Of a DNA stretch of 64,000 nt, positions 49,701 to 58,047 are shown one piece after another; position 1 is the first letter of the stretch, and the number at the start of each line of letters is the position of its first letter. This DNA comes from an uncultured Mycoplasmatota bacterium. Lineage in GTDB: Bacteria; Bacillota_I; Bacilli_A; RF39; UBA660. Location: NCBI GenBank assembly GCA_900547225.1, contig URFW01000006.1:18270-82269 (forward strand), written 5' to 3'. Under the pieces are notes generated by a model, which saw only the letters and a program-made list of their open reading frames with translations, was not told where the DNA came from and did not search any database. The position numbers were made by a program, and so were the translations under genes.

Positions 49701-50984
49701 TTAAGATTTAGGAATCAAGAATATGATTGACAAACCACCTATTTCATTATTTTTAGCATATATTCTTCCATCAAATGAACTTATTATTTGTTTACATATT
49801 GAAAGCCCAAGACCCGATATTTTTCTAGATGGATCAGTTGTATAAAGAGGTTCAAAAATACGTTTTAAATCCGTTTCAGTTTTAACACCACCACCATTAT
49901 CTGCAATTTCAAACCTAATCATATTTGCTCTTGATAATACATTTATCTTAATCAAACCATCTCTACCATTAAAGTGAGTAACACTATTATTTATGATGTT
50001 TCCAAATACCCTTTTCAATTTAACTAAATCTACCGTTATTTCTCTTTGACTACAAGTACTTGATATTTCTAAATTAATGTTTTTATCATTTAATTCATCC
50101 TCGAAATCATTTTTAACATATTCCAAAATATCTTTAATGAATATTTTGTTAAGTTTTAATGTATCTTTTATATTACAGCTCTGATAATCATCAAACTCTT
50201 CTAAAATAGCCTTCATATTAAGTGCTTTATTATATATTTTATCTATGTACTTTTCTTTTTTATCGTCTGATAGATTTTTATTTCTTAATCTATCACTATA
50301 ACCAATAACAGAAGTAAGTGGTGTTTTAATATCGTGTGAGATAGATGCAATTATTTGGTTTTGATTTTCCTTTTCTAACTCCAAACTATCAACCATATCA
50401 ACAAACGCATTTTGTATTTGTTGCATCTTTTTTGGCATTTTTCTCTTAAATGGCCTTTTACCATACTTATAATTATTTATATCCTTTACTATTGTCTCCA
50501 TCGGATCTATTAATTGTTTTGAACTAATAAAGAATAAAATTATTATTACACCAGATACTATTATTATTTCATAAATCATAAAATCTCTAAATATTTTAAT
50601 GCCCGGTGCAACAGATATCTTAGAGTATGTAAGCTCATAATTATATCCATCAATGTTTATCATTGTTGTTGTAGAAAATATCTTGGACGTATCTTTACTA
50701 TTCGTATACACGGTATCTCCAGAAGAATCTTTAATTGTTATATAACCACCATTATTTTTTACATAAAGCCTTATTAAATCAAGTGCTTCATCCCTAGTTT
50801 TTCCCTCAATACTCTTTGTTATAACATATATACTATTATGGTTTTCAGTTTTTGCGCTAGATAAGTCATTTGCCATCTTATCAGATAAATAAAAATTATA
50901 ATATGAAAACAAAAGACCTCCATTTAACGCAAGTAATATTATTGAAACAAGTAGAGTTAATGTTTTATTTGACCATTTTTTCAT
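49701..50984 (-). CDS. Sensor histidine kinase (427 aa)
   Basis: Two membrane helices (residues about 8-28 and 143-165) flank a 110-residue extracellular sensor. The HisKA domain has ASISHDIKTPLTSVIGYSDRL with the phosphorylated His. The HATPase domain shows NIINNSVTHF (N box), FEIADNGGGV (G1) and GLGLSICKQII (G2). The ligand cannot be told. The start overlaps the response regulator stop by four bases. It forms a two-component system with the OmpR-type regulator upstream. Confidence 0.93.
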   Translation of the reverse strand: MKKWSNKTLTLLVSIILLALNGGLLFSYYNFYLSDKMANDLSSAKTENHNSIYVITKSIEGKTRDEALDLIRLYVKNNGGYITIKDSSGDTVYTNSKDTSKIFSTTTMINIDGYNYELTYSKISVAPGIKIFRDFMIYEIIIVSGVIIILFFISSKQLIDPMETIVKDINNYKYGKRPFKRKMPKKMQQIQNAFVDMVDSLELEKENQNQIIASISHDIKTPLTSVIGYSDRLRNKNLSDDKKEKYIDKIYNKALNMKAILEEFDDYQSCNIKDTLKLNKIFIKDILEYVKNDFEDELNDKNINLEISSTCSQREITVDLVKLKRVFGNIINNSVTHFNGRDGLIKINVLSRANMIRFEIADNGGGVKTETDLKRIFEPLYTTDPSRKISGLGLSICKQIISSFDGRIYAKNNEIGGLSIIFLIPKS

Positions 50985-51658
50985 TGTGCATCTTTTACGA
51001 ACTTATAGCCCATACCCCATATAGTTTTAATATATTTTTCATCAGTATCAAGCTTATTTCTTAAACTCTTAATATTAACTGCAACAGTACCTATATCACC
51101 ATAATTATTCTTCCATACACTTTGGTATATTTGTTCTTTAGATAAAACTATCCCCGCATTTTCCATTAGGTATCTTAATAATTCAAACTCCTTAGTAGAA
51201 AGCATAACAAGCTCATCATTTTTAAATACCTCAAAACTTTCCTTATTTAGTTTTACTTCTCCGATTTTTATTACATTAGCTTTTTTAGTGTTTAATCTTC
51301 CTTCTCTTCTTAAGTGTGCTTTTACACGAGCAATTAATTCTTCATTTACAAATGGCTTCGTAATATAGTCATCCGCACCTACCTCAAAACCAACTAGTTT
51401 TGAAGTTAAATTAGTTTTAGCGGTTACAAATATAATAGGGCAAGAAGTTTCATTTCTAATACTTGCACAAACTTCTGTACCAGAAATATCCGGCATCATA
51501 ACATCTAGCAAGATCAAATCAAAGTTTTCTTCTCTAACCAAGTTAATTGCTGTTTTTCCATCATTTGCAATTACCGTTTCATACCCTTCATCTTCCAATA
51601 TATCTGATATTAATTCTGCAATATCATTTTCATCATCAACGATAAGTATTTTTTCCAT
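50981..51658 (-). CDS. OmpR-family response regulator (225 aa)
   Basis: The receiver domain has acidic IVDDEND (residues about 6-12), the phospho-acceptor Asp in LILLDVMMPD (about 54) and Lys in FVTAKT. The C-terminal winged helix shows LSTKEFELLRYLMENAG and VNIKSLRNKLDTDEKYIKTIWGMGYKF, cited by its R-x-K-L and G-x-G-Y-x-F ends. It works with the overlapping histidine kinase. Target genes are unknown. The SipW/TasA-like gene is close but separately promoted. Confidence 0.95.
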   Translation of the reverse strand: MEKILIVDDENDIAELISDILEDEGYETVIANDGKTAINLVREENFDLILLDVMMPDISGTEVCASIRNETSCPIIFVTAKTNLTSKLVGFEVGADDYITKPFVNEELIARVKAHLRREGRLNTKKANVIKIGEVKLNKESFEVFKNDELVMLSTKEFELLRYLMENAGIVLSKEQIYQSVWKNNYGDIGTVAVNIKSLRNKLDTDEKYIKTIWGMGYKFVKDAQ

Positions 51659-51715
51659 AAGATCACCTTCTATAAATAATTATAACATCTAATTAAAGTC
51701 AAATAAATTAAAAAT

Positions 51716-51743
51716 TATTAAAAAGGAACCCACACAGGTTCCT
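51716..51743 (-). terminator. Terminator of the SipW/TasA-like gene
   Basis: GGAACC and GGTTCC pair around seven bases and are followed by five T on the minus strand, after the stop codon. Confidence 0.75.
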
Positions 51744-51752
51744 CATAATATT

Positions 51753-52415
51753 CTACCATTCATCTCCATAAGATGATTGAACAAAATCTATTGTTATAGG
51801 TTTATTTTTCATACTTGTTATTTGCATTCCATCTGGAAGTAAGTATTTTGAACTACTTAAATACTCAACCACTAATTTTGCGTGTTTTGTCTCTCCTGCT
51901 CTTATTTCATCACCGGCAATTATTTTTTTATTATTATCAGTGTAATATAATCCATATTTTATACTTGCTTTCCAGACACTGTAATCCGCATAATTAACGA
52001 ACCCATCACTATTAAAATCATATATCTTACATTCTGGACGATCACTAACAATACTTCCAGAGCATTCATAATATCCATATTCAAATACATAACTATCAAC
52101 TAAAGCATCAACGGTACCACTATTAACTATATCAAAATAATATGTCACGCTGTCACCTGGTTTTGTTACAGTAGCCTTAAATCCTAAAATAGATGTATCA
52201 GATAATGTTGGTTCTGTAAAAGAGGCATTTCCTGTTGTTTGTGTTGGCATATCTAAAGTCTTTGCAAAATGGATGTTCCATGAACCTGCTTGTGCTTTTG
52301 CACTACCATTTATTGTAAGTTTACTTGACAATGCTGCAAACGCAACTCCTAGTCCTAGCACCGCAACTATTAAAGCCACTAAACTTAGTATTTTTATTTT
52401 TCTGTTTCTTTCCAT
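51753..52415 (-). CDS. SipW-type signal peptide protein (TasA/camelysin-like) with EF-hand loop
   Basis: The N-terminus RKIKILSLVALIVAVLGLGVAFAALSSKLTINGSA is a SipW-dependent signal (cited by its V-L-G-L-G-V-A-F-A-A-L-S core), as in TasA and camelysin, which build extracellular fibres. The body has GSWNIHFAKT, VTKPGDSVTYYFDIVNSGTVDA as beta strands. Residues about 145-156 read DFNSDGFVNYAD, an exact DxNxDGxxxxxD calcium-binding loop as in dockerins, followed by a helix (YSVWKASIKYG). It then ends with IDFVQSSYGDEW. The start MERNRK follows GGAGGAGT. Calcium could control fibre assembly. Confidence 0.85.
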   Translation of the reverse strand: MERNRKIKILSLVALIVAVLGLGVAFAALSSKLTINGSAKAQAGSWNIHFAKTLDMPTQTTGNASFTEPTLSDTSILGFKATVTKPGDSVTYYFDIVNSGTVDALVDSYVFEYGYYECSGSIVSDRPECKIYDFNSDGFVNYADYSVWKASIKYGLYYTDNNKKIIAGDEIRAGETKHAKLVVEYLSSSKYLLPDGMQITSMKNKPITIDFVQSSYGDEW

Positions 52416-52452
52416 CTTTATTACTCCTCCTATACTTATTATTAACATTTTA

Positions 52453-52481
52453 ATAGTACCATATACTCACCTTTTAATCAA
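52453..52481 (-). promoter_or_regulatory. Sigma-A-like promoter of the SipW/TasA-like gene
   Basis: TTGATT (52476-52481) and TACTAT (52453-52458) are separated by 17 bases on the minus strand. Upstream, TTTTTTATGTAAAGT and TATTCATTRATTAAA blocks are shared with the region in front of the GH25 gene. Confidence 0.55.
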
Positions 52482-52502
52482 TGAATAGATACTCACTTTA
52501 CA

Positions 52503-52621
52503 TAAAAAAAGTAACCTCAAACATCAAGGTTACTATTACTTCTTCCAGCTAATCACTGCATAAGCTGGTTACTGCTTATACTGCCATTAATTACTTCAGT
52601 CAGCTAATACCTCTAACTGAC
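52503..52621 (-). ncRNA. Candidate small RNA B after gmk (about 118 nt)
   Basis: The RNA has its own promoter, starts directly at a stem GTCAGTTA/TAGCTGAC (52599-52621) and contains CCAGCT/AGCTGG (52545-52568). It ends with AGTAACCT/AGGTTACT plus seven T (52503-52534). Two copies of ATTAGCTG(N3)GAAGTAAT occur inside. There is no reading frame with a ribosome-binding site. It could be a free small RNA or a regulatory leader that attenuates the next gene. I do not recognise the class. Confidence 0.65.
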
Positions 52622-52627
52622 AATTAA

Positions 52628-52656
52628 ATAATACCACATTTGTTAAATTATTTCAA
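52628..52656 (-). promoter_or_regulatory. Sigma-A promoter of small RNA B
   Basis: TTGAAA (52651-52656) and TATTAT (52628-52633) are separated by exactly 17 bases on the minus strand, right after the gmk stop codon. Confidence 0.8.
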
Positions 52657-52663
52657 GACATTT

Positions 52664-53347
52664 TTAGACATTTAATTCATTATTATCAAAATCTTTATCA
52701 TCAATTAAAAGTTCGTGTATTTCTTCTTCTGGATTGTTAAGATACACTTCTTCTATCCTTTCTACCATACATTTTTGGGCTTCTAATATAGCATTAACCT
52801 TCCTTGTTGCTTTATCTATTTCATCGTTTACAACAACATAATTATATTTATTAAGTTCATTTATTTCTTTATATGCTTTTTTAAATCTTTCTATTATTAC
52901 ATCGTGGCTTTCAGTTCCTCTTTTCTTTAATCTTAAAATTAGTTCTTTCATAGTAGGTGGCATAATAAATATAAATATTGACTCTGGAATTTTATGTTTT
53001 ATTTCAAGCGCGCCTTGAACTTCTATTACCAGAATAACATCTATTCCATTAGATAAATGTTCATTTACTTTATCTTTTAAAGTCCCATAATAATTACCAT
53101 TATATTTTGCATATTCAATAAATTTATTTTCCTTAATATTATTTTTAAATTCTTCTTCAGTCAAGAAAAAATAATTTATTCCCTCTTCTTCACCTTTTCT
53201 TGGTTTTCTTGTTGTACAAGAAACAGATACCCAAAAATCACTTTTGTATTCCTTTAGTCTTTCACATATAGTATCTTTCCCAGATCCAGACGGACCAGAT
53301 ATAACAATTAAACTTCCTCGCTCGTTTTTTCTTAATATATTATTCAT
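52664..53347 (-). CDS. gmk: Guanylate kinase
   Basis: Gmk phosphorylates GMP to GDP. GSLIVISGPSGSGKDTICERL is the P-loop (residues about 11-31), followed by SVSCTTRKPRKGEEEGINYFF (GMP-binding block) and VILVIEVQGALEI. RLKKRGTES is the lid. The start is MNNILRKNERG after GGGAGAT. The C-terminus is about 20 residues longer than Bacillus Gmk. It lies downstream of the Flp-like pilin gene, separated by a terminator, and has no rpoZ neighbour. Confidence 0.96.
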   Translation of the reverse strand: MNNILRKNERGSLIVISGPSGSGKDTICERLKEYKSDFWVSVSCTTRKPRKGEEEGINYFFLTEEEFKNNIKENKFIEYAKYNGNYYGTLKDKVNEHLSNGIDVILVIEVQGALEIKHKIPESIFIFIMPPTMKELILRLKKRGTESHDVIIERFKKAYKEINELNKYNYVVVNDEIDKATRKVNAILEAQKCMVERIEEVYLNNPEEEIHELLIDDKDFDNNELNV

Positions 53348-53371
53348 GCTATCTCCCACTTTCATTTATAC

Positions 53372-53392
53372 AAAAAAAGACCATATTGGTCC
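53372..53392 (-). terminator. Terminator of the Flp-like pilin gene
   Basis: GACCATATTGGTC folds with a short loop and is followed by seven T on the minus strand, directly after the stop codon. Confidence 0.75.
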
Positions 53393-53586
53393 TACTTACA
53401 TGTTCCTTCGCCAGCTTTTGCTCCTTTAACATAAGTTTCTCCGACAAGTTCACAAGAAGTCTTTGTTATAGAATCCTTTAAATAACCACCAAAGATTTTT
53501 ATTAAACTAACCGCAATAACAGTTACTAATGCAATAATTAAAACATATTCTACTAATGCTTGACCTTTTTTATTCAATTTTTTCAT
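53392..53586 (-). CDS. Flp-like (type IVb) pilin, 64 aa
   Basis: KKLNKKGQALVEYVLIIALVT then VIAVSLIKIFGGYLKDSI is the Flp/Fap pilin layout: a basic leader, GQALVEY with Glu at +5 of the processing site, then one hydrophobic helix. The tail has two Cys (KTSCELVG and GEGTCK), so one disulphide can form. Flp pilins are processed by TadV-like peptidases and exported by Tad ATPases, none of which are in this window. The ATG after GAGGTGTTG is used. It is a single gene with its own terminator. Confidence 0.85.
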   Translation of the reverse strand: MKKLNKKGQALVEYVLIIALVTVIAVSLIKIFGGYLKDSITKTSCELVGETYVKGAKAGEGTCK

Positions 53587-53706
53587 TTTCAACACCTCAT
53601 ATTTTAACTACATTTAGTGTAACATTTTATATTACCCTTTGTCAATGTTATTTAAATTTCATTTACACAAATAAAATTTAATGTTATTATTTTTATGGTG
53701 ATTATT

Positions 53707-53982
53707 ATGCTAAATTTTAACAAATTAGAAATCAAAGAAGCTAAAAGATTTAAAGACCGACTACTCGGGCTAATGTTTAAAAAAAACATCAACTACGGGC
53801 TTTTATTCAAGCGTTGCAAAAGCATTCATACGTTTTTTATGCTAGAAGAGATTGATGTTATTGCAACAGATAATGATGATAACATATTAAAGCGTTACAA
53901 AAATATTAAACCATGGAGAATTCTAATTGCGCCAAAGGGCACAAAAAACATATATGAATTACCAAAAGGTACTATAAATTAG
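53707..53982 (+). CDS. DUF192-family protein (91 aa)
   Basis: KRFKDRLLGLMFKKNINYG, then HTFFMLEEIDVIATDNDDN and a C-terminal IYELPKGTI match DUF192 (R-x-x-G-L-M-F ... H-T-x-x-M ... I-D-V ... E-L-P-x-G). Family members are often secreted; this one lacks a signal peptide. Function is unknown. The start MLNFNKLEI follows GGTGAT. It is a single plus-strand gene between the Flp pilin and the sortase. Confidence 0.85.
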   Translation: MLNFNKLEIKEAKRFKDRLLGLMFKKNINYGLLFKRCKSIHTFFMLEEIDVIATDNDDNILKRYKNIKPWRILIAPKGTKNIYELPKGTIN

Positions 53983-53992
53983 TACCTTTTAT
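53964..53992. terminator. Bidirectional terminator
   Basis: AAAAGGTACT and AGTACCTTTT form a perfect ten-bp stem with T-rich ends on both strands. It ends DUF192 and the convergent sortase operon. Confidence 0.85.
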
Positions 53993-54615
53993 TTTGCTCT
54001 CGCCTTTACGTAATATCTTTCTTTACCACCTTTAGTACATGTTACTAACGTAACTATTCTATCATCCTTATTATCTGGCTGTGCCAAATATGAAGCATCA
54101 TCTTTATTTACCACACCATATTCATAAACATAATATTTTACCCTTCTTCCGATTAAGTCGGTTATCTCAACTACGTCATTATCAACTAACCTTTTTATTT
54201 TAATGAAATAATTCCCCCTCATAAAATTATGTCCACCAATAGATACGTTTCCTTTTTCATTTAAATTAGGGCCAGCCATTTTAACCAATGCTGTATTATA
54301 AGCGCCCTTGGTGTTTTCCTTAAGTATTGGTTGATACAAATTTATTTTTCTTATGTATACCTTACCTAAAACAGTGTATTTATATCCATTATAAGAAATG
54401 GCCGCTTCATATGAATTAGTATCATTTTCCTTATTTTTTTCTATTTCATTATCTATTTTATCGATTATTCCGCCTGCTAATTCTCTTCTTTTTCGTTCTC
54501 TAAAATTCGTGTATATATACATGAATACCGCAATATATAATAATATAATAACAAGTACTATTATTACATCTATTATTTTCTCTTTATTCATTTTAAACCA
54601 TTTATTAACTGACAT
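53989..54615 (-). CDS. Sortase (208 aa)
   Basis: An N-terminal membrane helix (residues about 12-34) precedes the sortase barrel. Key residues are His in VSIGGHNFMRGNYF, Cys in RIVTLVTCTKGG and Arg in KERYYVKARA, the full catalytic triad H-C-R. TL-V-T-C is the signature of class A/D/E sortases. Its substrate motif is not visible, since no LPxTG-type tail is encoded in the window. The ATG follows GAGGTGTAAT. It is the third gene of an operon with a WG-repeat protein and a small membrane protein. Confidence 0.92.
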   Translation of the reverse strand: MSVNKWFKMNKEKIIDVIIVLVIILLYIAVFMYIYTNFRERKRRELAGGIIDKIDNEIEKNKENDTNSYEAAISYNGYKYTVLGKVYIRKINLYQPILKENTKGAYNTALVKMAGPNLNEKGNVSIGGHNFMRGNYFIKIKRLVDNDVVEITDLIGRRVKYYVYEYGVVNKDDASYLAQPDNKDDRIVTLVTCTKGGKERYYVKARAK

Positions 54616-54616
54616 A

Positions 54617-54775
54617 TTACACCTCTATATATGATTTTAATAAATCATAGCCAAAAAAATAAGTAATTAATCCCAAAACAATCAATAAAATTAATGCAAT
54701 ATAAACCCCAAGGATAAACTTATCTTTTCCTTTAGAAGAATCAGATACATCTATCATTTCCATATCATTTTTCAT
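54617..54775 (-). CDS. Small membrane protein between WG protein and sortase (52 aa)
   Basis: A 52-residue frame starts MKNDMEMIDVSDSSKGKDKF and has one membrane helix (ILGVYIALILLIVLGLITYF) with a short tail. GGTGAT precedes the start, and the ATG overlaps the TAA of the WG-repeat gene (TAATG), while its stop lies two bases before the sortase ATG. Both junctions show translational coupling in an operon. It does not match a family I know. It could be a sortase partner or assembly factor. Confidence 0.75.
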   Translation of the reverse strand: MKNDMEMIDVSDSSKGKDKFILGVYIALILLIVLGLITYFFGYDLLKSYIEV

Positions 54776-56652
54776 TAATCACCATCGCCTTCCTTATTAT
54801 TATCAACGTATATCATCTTACCGCTATAATTATAATACTCATTTTTAACAATAATATAATCATCATGAGCTTCATAATCAGTATTAAATGAAGTTAGATT
54901 TATTTCCTTTTTATTTTCTGTTAGATAAAGAATATCCTTAATATCACTTGAAAGTTTTATTATAGGAAACGAATTATCAAAAGAAACATCATTATATTTT
55001 GTTTTACTAACCATTTTCCCATTAGAATTATAAAGAGTATAATTACCATCTTTCTTAGCAGCATAAAACACGTTATTCCTGTTTAATGATGTTGTTTTTT
55101 TTACGTTTGATGATGTTGTTTTTATCTCATCATATTTAAAATCAATTACCACTTTACCTTCCTTATTAATAACACCATAACCATCATTCGTTTTAGCTAT
55201 TGCATCTCCATAAGAATCAAATGGTAATGCCTCTACGTAACTAGCATCATTTATTAACTTGCCATAAGAATCTATATATCCATAGCTTCCGTCCTTAAAC
55301 TTTACGATTGAAAAACCGTTTTTAAACTCCTGATAAATATCATAATCAGCATTTAATGTTTCATATACTTGACCTGCTTGAACAAATTTTATTTCTTTGG
55401 TGTTTTTTTTATAATTATGATCATAGTATACAAAAACGTTATCTCCATAAAATACATCTTGTTCTGGTAAATTATCCTTAAAATTTTGAAGAGTTTTAAC
55501 ACTGATATATTCCTGAGAAAAAGATGCATTCATCGCTTTAATAACCCCAGCTTTTATAGATGGAACCGAAACAGCATTATAACTTTCACTTTCAAAAATA
55601 ACTTTATTATCTAAAACGTACATGTATCTTTTTACACCACTATTTAATTTTTCGTAAAATACATTATTTTTATCTGCTACTATTTCATTTAGCGTAGGAT
55701 TAGAAACTATTGTTCCGTCCGTTAAATTAACTATCTGTGAAGTTGAATTAACCTTAACAACGGCATAACAATCATATCCGCCATCAGTTAATTCACTTGC
55801 TGAAACATCAATTGATTTATCATCTTTATCTGTTAATTTATAGGTAAATATTTTTTTACCATCTAAATTTATAAGTCCTACACTATTTCCTTTTACATAA
55901 GTATATACATTTCCTTTATAAGAAACCATATCGTATAAAAAAGGAGTTTTTTGTTTTAATCTAGAATCTAAAATACCATACTTCAATCCATTTTTATAAA
56001 TTTTTGAGGCTACTATATCACTTTTTGCTCTATAAAGAGAAAAATAAGTTCCTGACTTTACGGCCTCTTTTCCACCTCTATTTATTATCAAAGGTACGTT
56101 AGAAGAATTTTTTACTATGGCATATCCACTCTTAAAATTCTCAGCATAAGTATATTTAGGAGTTACAACTTTATCACCAGTGTAGTCTATGTATCCATAT
56201 TTTCCATTCTGTAATATTCTAATTGGTTCGTTATCACTGGCATAAACAACTAAATCGTTTAATACATCACCCGTTTTATTTATAAACGTTTCAAACCCTA
56301 ATAGCATTACTATTATAACGTACAACATAACTTTTTTTACGATTTTCCTGGTTTTTGCATTTTTTATATTTAAATCTTTTATCGTAGGAACATACTCATC
56401 TAGCTTTTCTTTGTCGGCATCTATTTGTACACTAGATGTTGTACCAGCGTTTGTATCAAGCAATTTTCCTAATGCTTTTTCTTCATTTTCATCGTTTTTT
56501 GTTTGCTTAACATCTATAAAATCGAGCATTTCATCTATTTCGTTAGATACTTTTTTATCCGCTTCAAAATCAAGCATTTCAACAGTATCATCTAAAGAAG
56601 GCTTACTATCTTCAAAATCAAGAGTTTCAATTTCTTCTTCATTTTTCATCAT
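54775..56652 (-). CDS. WG-repeat membrane protein (625 aa)
   Basis: An acidic cytosolic N-terminus (residues 1-105) leads to one membrane helix (about 108-130, VMLYVIIVMLLGFETFI). The rest, about 490 residues, carries WG/KWG-type repeats: NGKYGYIDYTGDKVVTPKYT, DGSYGYIDSYGKLINDASY and NDGYGVINKEGKVVIDFKYD, cited as G-K-Y-G-Y-I-D and G-Y-G-V-I-N cores. Such repeats build beta-propeller-like outer domains. The protein is thus displayed outside. With a sortase in the same operon it may be a surface receptor or adhesin, though it has no sorting signal. Confidence 0.85.
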   Translation of the reverse strand: MMKNEEEIETLDFEDSKPSLDDTVEMLDFEADKKVSNEIDEMLDFIDVKQTKNDENEEKALGKLLDTNAGTTSSVQIDADKEKLDEYVPTIKDLNIKNAKTRKIVKKVMLYVIIVMLLGFETFINKTGDVLNDLVVYASDNEPIRILQNGKYGYIDYTGDKVVTPKYTYAENFKSGYAIVKNSSNVPLIINRGGKEAVKSGTYFSLYRAKSDIVASKIYKNGLKYGILDSRLKQKTPFLYDMVSYKGNVYTYVKGNSVGLINLDGKKIFTYKLTDKDDKSIDVSASELTDGGYDCYAVVKVNSTSQIVNLTDGTIVSNPTLNEIVADKNNVFYEKLNSGVKRYMYVLDNKVIFESESYNAVSVPSIKAGVIKAMNASFSQEYISVKTLQNFKDNLPEQDVFYGDNVFVYYDHNYKKNTKEIKFVQAGQVYETLNADYDIYQEFKNGFSIVKFKDGSYGYIDSYGKLINDASYVEALPFDSYGDAIAKTNDGYGVINKEGKVVIDFKYDEIKTTSSNVKKTTSLNRNNVFYAAKKDGNYTLYNSNGKMVSKTKYNDVSFDNSFPIIKLSSDIKDILYLTENKKEINLTSFNTDYEAHDDYIIVKNEYYNYSGKMIYVDNNKEGDGD

Positions 56653-56731
56653 AACAATCCTCCTTTACCTATACCATAATTTTATAATAAATATCTATAA
56701 AGTGCAAGATTATTATTAACATAATGTAAAG

Positions 56732-56757
56732 AAAAAAGAGTAAAATAATTACTCTTT
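56732..56757 (-). terminator. obgE terminator
   Basis: AAAGAGTA and TACTCTTT pair around six bases with a T run on the minus strand, overlapping the obgE stop. Confidence 0.75.
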
Positions 56758-58017
56758 AAATTCAAATATTAGATCTTCTATTTGTACCTTATCTCCGTAC
56801 TTAGCTCCCATTTCTAGAAGTTTATCATCTATTCCCATCGCTCTTAGTTTTCTTGCAAAACGAACGGCTCCTTCATCGGTAAACTTAGTCATATGAAATA
56901 ATTTTTCTATTTCTTTTCCCTTTACAACGTAAATATCGTTATCTCTTGTAATCGTAAATGGTTGTTCCTTCTTAAACTTATATAATACGTGAGATTCAAA
57001 CGCCTCATCGGAAAATAATGGTTCTTCCTTTATCTTATCTAACTCGTCTGCTATTTTAACAAGCACCTTATCAAGTCCTTTATTTGTTATTGCACTAACC
57101 TCATATACCGGCACATTATATTTTTTCTTAAATCTTTCTAAGTTTTCTTTTGCACCTTCAAGATCCATCTTATTTGCTATTACAACTTGAGGTTTTAAAA
57201 TAAGTTTTTCATCAAAGTCCTTAAGCTCTTCATTAATTGTCTCATAATCTTCTAGTGGATCTCTTCCTTCAAGACCAGACATATCTATAATGTGTGCTAT
57301 AACACGTGTTCTTTGTATGTGTTTTAAAAATTTATCTCCAAGGCCTTCACCTAAAGAAGCCCCCTTAATTAATCCAGGTAAATCAGCCGCAACAAAAGTT
57401 CTTCCGTCAATCGTTTTAACAACACCTAAGTTAGGATTTAAGGTAGTAAAATGATATGCTGCAATCTTAGGCTTTGATGCGGAAATTTTAGATAAGATAG
57501 TAGATTTACCAACCGATGGCATTCCAACAAAACCAACGTCCGCAAGTAATCTAAGTTCTACCTTTAAAGTTTTTTCTTCTCCAGGTTCGCCATGTTCTGA
57601 AAAGTTGGGAGCAGGATTTGTTGCAGTTGCAAAAGCCGTGTTACCACGTCCACCTCTTCCGCCTTTAGCTACTATAACGCTATCACCCTTCTTGGTTAAA
57701 TCCGCTATTATAAGACCAGTGTCCATATCTTTAACAGTAGTTCCTAAAGGCACTTTTATTATTACGTCAGATGCACCCTTACCGTTTTTATTTTTACCTT
57801 CTCCGTTTGCACCTTTAGGTGCCTTAATTAATTTTTGATATCTTAAATCAAGAAGCGTTCTAAGGCCTAAATCAGTTTCAAAGATAATGTTTGCACCACG
57901 TCCTCCATTACCTCCAAAAGGCCCACCATCAGGAATGTATTTTTCCCTTCTAAAAGCTGTACATCCATCACCACCATTACCGGCTTTAACTTTTATTATA
58001 ACCTCATCTACAAACAT
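56749..58017 (-). CDS. obgE: GTPase ObgE
   Basis: ObgE is a ribosome-associated GTPase involved in 50S assembly and stress. Residues 1-158 form the glycine-rich Obg fold (RREKYIPDGGPFGGNGGRGA). The G domain has GMPSVGKSTILSKIS, DLPGLIKGASLGEGLG and ANKMDLEG. The C-terminal OCT domain (residues about 345-422) ends DLIFEF. The length of 422 residues is normal. It follows trmB by 30 bases and matches the Bacillus obg position after rpmA. Confidence 0.97.
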   Translation of the reverse strand: MFVDEVIIKVKAGNGGDGCTAFRREKYIPDGGPFGGNGGRGANIIFETDLGLRTLLDLRYQKLIKAPKGANGEGKNKNGKGASDVIIKVPLGTTVKDMDTGLIIADLTKKGDSVIVAKGGRGGRGNTAFATATNPAPNFSEHGEPGEEKTLKVELRLLADVGFVGMPSVGKSTILSKISASKPKIAAYHFTTLNPNLGVVKTIDGRTFVAADLPGLIKGASLGEGLGDKFLKHIQRTRVIAHIIDMSGLEGRDPLEDYETINEELKDFDEKLILKPQVVIANKMDLEGAKENLERFKKKYNVPVYEVSAITNKGLDKVLVKIADELDKIKEEPLFSDEAFESHVLYKFKKEQPFTITRDNDIYVVKGKEIEKLFHMTKFTDEGAVRFARKLRAMGIDDKLLEMGAKYGDKVQIEDLIFEFKE

Positions 58018-58047
58018 AAAACATGCCTCCTTGCATTAATATAATTA

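Noticed and set aside
52503..52621. Type III toxin-antitoxin RNA repeats
   Set aside because: Two internal motif copies exist, but the downstream gene is a secreted SipW-type protein, not a ToxN-like nuclease, and the repeat period is irregular.
53392..53586. Full Tad pilus locus
   Set aside because: Only a Flp-like pilin is present; no ATPase, secretin-like or TadE/F genes are near.
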